Shown piece after piece: positions 6,085 to 6,613 of a stretch of DNA of 6,613 nucleotides. Where the stretch lies: assembly GCA_003167475.1 (NCBI GenBank), contig PMTB01000048.1, forward strand, positions 12,206 through 18,818. Reading direction: 5' to 3'. The number at the start of each line of letters is the position of its first letter. The first letter of the stretch is position 1. Made by a program: the position numbers and the translations under genes. The notes beneath the pieces were generated by a model. The model had not been told where the DNA came from and ran no database searches. It worked only from the letters and a program-made list of their open reading frames with translations. This DNA is from a candidate division FCPU426 bacterium. Its GTDB lineage: Bacteria; Oederibacteriota; PGYV01; Palsa-1178.

Positions 6085-6613
6085 ATGAATTCAATTGATA
6101 AAGCGTTGAAAGATATCAAGTCCGGCAACATTACAAAAGGTAATTTAACTTACCTGCTTTCCGTCCCTACGCGGGAGGAATTCAAGCCGGTTTTTGACGA
6201 ATCAGCCGGGCTTTGTAAACGCCATTTTGGCGACAGGGTTTATATCAGAGGCATCATTGAATTCTCCAATTATTGCCGCAAAGGCTGCGAGTACTGCGGC
6301 ATAAATAAGTCCAATAAAAAGGTCGGCCGTTACAGGATGACGCTTGAAGAGATACTTGAAGCCGCCGCGTACATGAAAAAGTGCGGTTCGCTTACGGCCG
6401 TATTGCAGTCAGGCGAGGACGAAGGTTATGATAATACCCTGATTGAAGCCGTTAAAAAGATACATACGGAACTAAATATGGCCATAACGCTCTCGGTCGG
6501 GGAAAGGGATACCGCCGTTTACCGCGATTTTATGAAGGCTGGCGCGGACAGGTACCTTCTAAGGATAGAAACCACGGACCCTGTTCTTTTCAAGCGCCTG
6601 CACCAGGATGATA
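6085..6613 (+). CDS. hydE: HydE, radical SAM [FeFe] hydrogenase maturase (3' partial)
   Basis: HydE is the radical SAM enzyme that acts on the HydG-derived Fe(CO)2(CN)-cysteine complex during diiron site assembly. The frame is open from ATG 6085 to the window end, showing 176 codons of a protein usually near 350 residues. The radical SAM cluster motif is C64-x3-C68-x-Y-C71, within NYCRKGCEYCGI, preceded by the typical YIRGIIEFS. LQSGED (a GGE-like SAM-binding motif) and LLRIETTDP further along match the family; many HydE proteins have RHET where this has RIET. GGAG at 6072-6075, 9 nt upstream, supports the start. It is 54 nt after hydF. The related maturase-like radical SAM proteins PylB and BioB are possible alternatives by domain, but the hydF neighbour and the motif text favour HydE. 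Confidence 0.92.
   Translation, partial: MNSIDKALKDIKSGNITKGNLTYLLSVPTREEFKPVFDESAGLCKRHFGDRVYIRGIIEFSNYCRKGCEYCGINKSNKKVGRYRMTLEEILEAAAYMKKCGSLTAVLQSGEDEGYDNTLIEAVKKIHTELNMAITLSVGERDTAVYRDFMKAGADRYLLRIETTDPVLFKRLHQDD

Noticed and set aside
1..6613. CRISPR array, tRNA, rRNA, insertion sequence or attachment site
   Set aside because: No regularly spaced repeats, tRNA-like or rRNA-like sequence, transposase motifs or terminal repeats were seen; coding genes and short spacers account for the whole window.

Overview
The window is a block of [FeFe]-hydrogenase genes from an anaerobic bacterium, all on the + strand. Two transcription units are separated by a clear terminator and promoter. Base composition looks balanced, with frequent AGG (Arg) and ATA (Ile) codons and strong Shine-Dalgarno sites. 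Gene content (electron-bifurcating-type HydA/HydB plus H-cluster maturases) indicates a strict anaerobe that makes or consumes H2. The lineage cannot be fixed from this sequence. A fermentative clostridial-type organism or an uncultured anaerobic phylum would both fit.

Region 1 (1-3149) is the structural operon. It begins inside hydB, the NuoF-like flavin/NAD(H) subunit, whose N-terminus lies off the window. After 5 nt comes hydA, the catalytic subunit. hydA has an N-terminal [2Fe-2S] domain, a His-ligated [4Fe-4S] motif, two ferredoxin clusters and all three H-cluster motifs. It is interrupted by one in-frame TAG at 1674-1676, with homology continuing in the same frame on both sides. A 14-bp terminator hairpin follows at 3166-3199.

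Region 2 (3150-3321) is the inter-operon gap. It holds the terminator, a near-consensus sigma-70-type promoter (TTGAAA, 17 bp, TATAAT), a pair of 12-bp direct repeats 21 bp apart, and a 35-bp imperfect palindrome whose right arm abuts the next gene's Shine-Dalgarno site.

Region 3 (3322-6613) is the maturation operon. It carries an aspartase-family lyase (aspA-like), hydF (GTPase scaffold) and the start of hydE (radical SAM), which runs off the window. hydG and hydC are not seen; they may lie outside, downstream and upstream respectively.

Together, HydA/HydB (with a presumed HydC) form the NAD- and ferredoxin-linked hydrogenase, and HydE/HydF (with a presumed HydG) build its diiron site. The aspartase may supply ammonia for the bridging amine of that site; this is inference. 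The main points for a second look are the amber codon in hydA, the aspartase placed with the maturases, an Ala in place of the usual His beside the HydF cluster cysteines, and the regulatory structure upstream of aspA.
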